From assembly GCA_902490245.1 (NCBI GenBank), contig CABUDB010000117.1:1-5734 (forward strand): a stretch of DNA of 5,734 nucleotides. Reading direction: 5' to 3'. The position numbers and the translations under genes are program-made. How positions within the stretch are numbered: the first letter of the stretch is position 1; each line of letters begins with the position of its first letter. The notes beneath the pieces are model-generated. The model made no database searches. It was not told where the DNA came from and saw only the letters and a program-made list of their open reading frames with translations. Shown in pieces: positions 5,688 through 5,734 of this stretch. Source of the DNA: an uncultured Collinsella sp. (GTDB lineage Bacteria > Actinomycetota > Coriobacteriia > Coriobacteriales > Coriobacteriaceae).

Positions 5688-5734
5688 AGATCGGAAGAGC
5701 GTCGTGTAGGGAAAGAGTGTAGATCTCGGTGGTC
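5688..5734. other. Illumina adapter sequence, not genomic
   Basis: From AGATCGGAAGAGC at 5688 to the end, all 47 bases match the reverse complement of the Illumina TruSeq universal adapter as I know it, including the GTCGTGTAGGGAAAGAGTG and TAGATCTCGGTGGTC parts. This is untrimmed read-through carried into the assembly. It ends the real sequence at 5687 and adds the false C-terminus DRKSVV to the last gene. Confidence 0.97.

Noticed and set aside
5688..5709. Native stop codon and C-terminus DRKSVV for the last gene
   Set aside because: These codons lie entirely in Illumina adapter sequence.
1..5734. CRISPR array, transposon, tRNA, rRNA or phage attachment site
   Set aside because: I see no regularly spaced direct repeats, terminal inverted repeats with a transposase, cloverleaf, or rRNA-like sequence anywhere in the window.

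Overview
The window is a GC-rich bacterial fragment with dense, overlapping genes and good Shine-Dalgarno sites. Codon use, protein style and gene content (a heterodimeric ABC exporter behind a MarR-type regulator, next to a pyridoxamine-kinase-like gene) suggest a gut Actinomycetota of the Coriobacteriia, most likely Collinsella or a close relative. That placement comes from family resemblance, not from a search. The last 47 bases are Illumina adapter, so this is the raw end of an assembled contig, probably metagenomic.

Layout, left to right. Positions 1-50 may hold the last codons of a plus-strand gene that enters from the left. Positions 51-166 are non-coding apart from a strong hairpin (117-154) just beyond the end of the minus-strand operon. 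Positions 167-4392 are a three-gene minus-strand operon, read right to left: a MarR-family regulator (3886-4392), then two ABC exporter half-transporters (2079-3893 and 167-2086). Positions 4393-4607 are a divergent control region. It holds a minus-strand promoter with a perfect TTGACA box, a 9-bp inverted repeat over its -10 and start region (a likely MarR operator), and a separate perfect 12-bp palindrome. Positions 4608-5432 encode a pyridoxamine/pyridoxal-kinase-like protein on the plus strand. It overlaps a small cysteine-rich protein resembling the TIGR04076 family (from 5425), whose 3' end is lost to the adapter at 5688.

How it works together (inference from family knowledge). The two half-transporters form one heterodimeric exporter with one competent and one degenerate ATP site. 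The upstream protein carries the altered catalytic residues (Asp for the Walker B Glu, Gln for the switch His) and the downstream protein carries the altered signature (LSQGQ). The MarR protein probably represses its own operon through the inverted repeat and releases it when a ligand, perhaps an exporter substrate, binds. The kinase belongs to vitamin B6 salvage and may be unrelated to the exporter. All three gene junctions are 8-nt ATGANTAA overlaps, which suggests translational coupling.

I did not find a convincing new system. The most useful observations are the adapter artefact, which creates a false protein C-terminus, the complementary degeneracy of the exporter pair, and the well-resolved promoter/operator.
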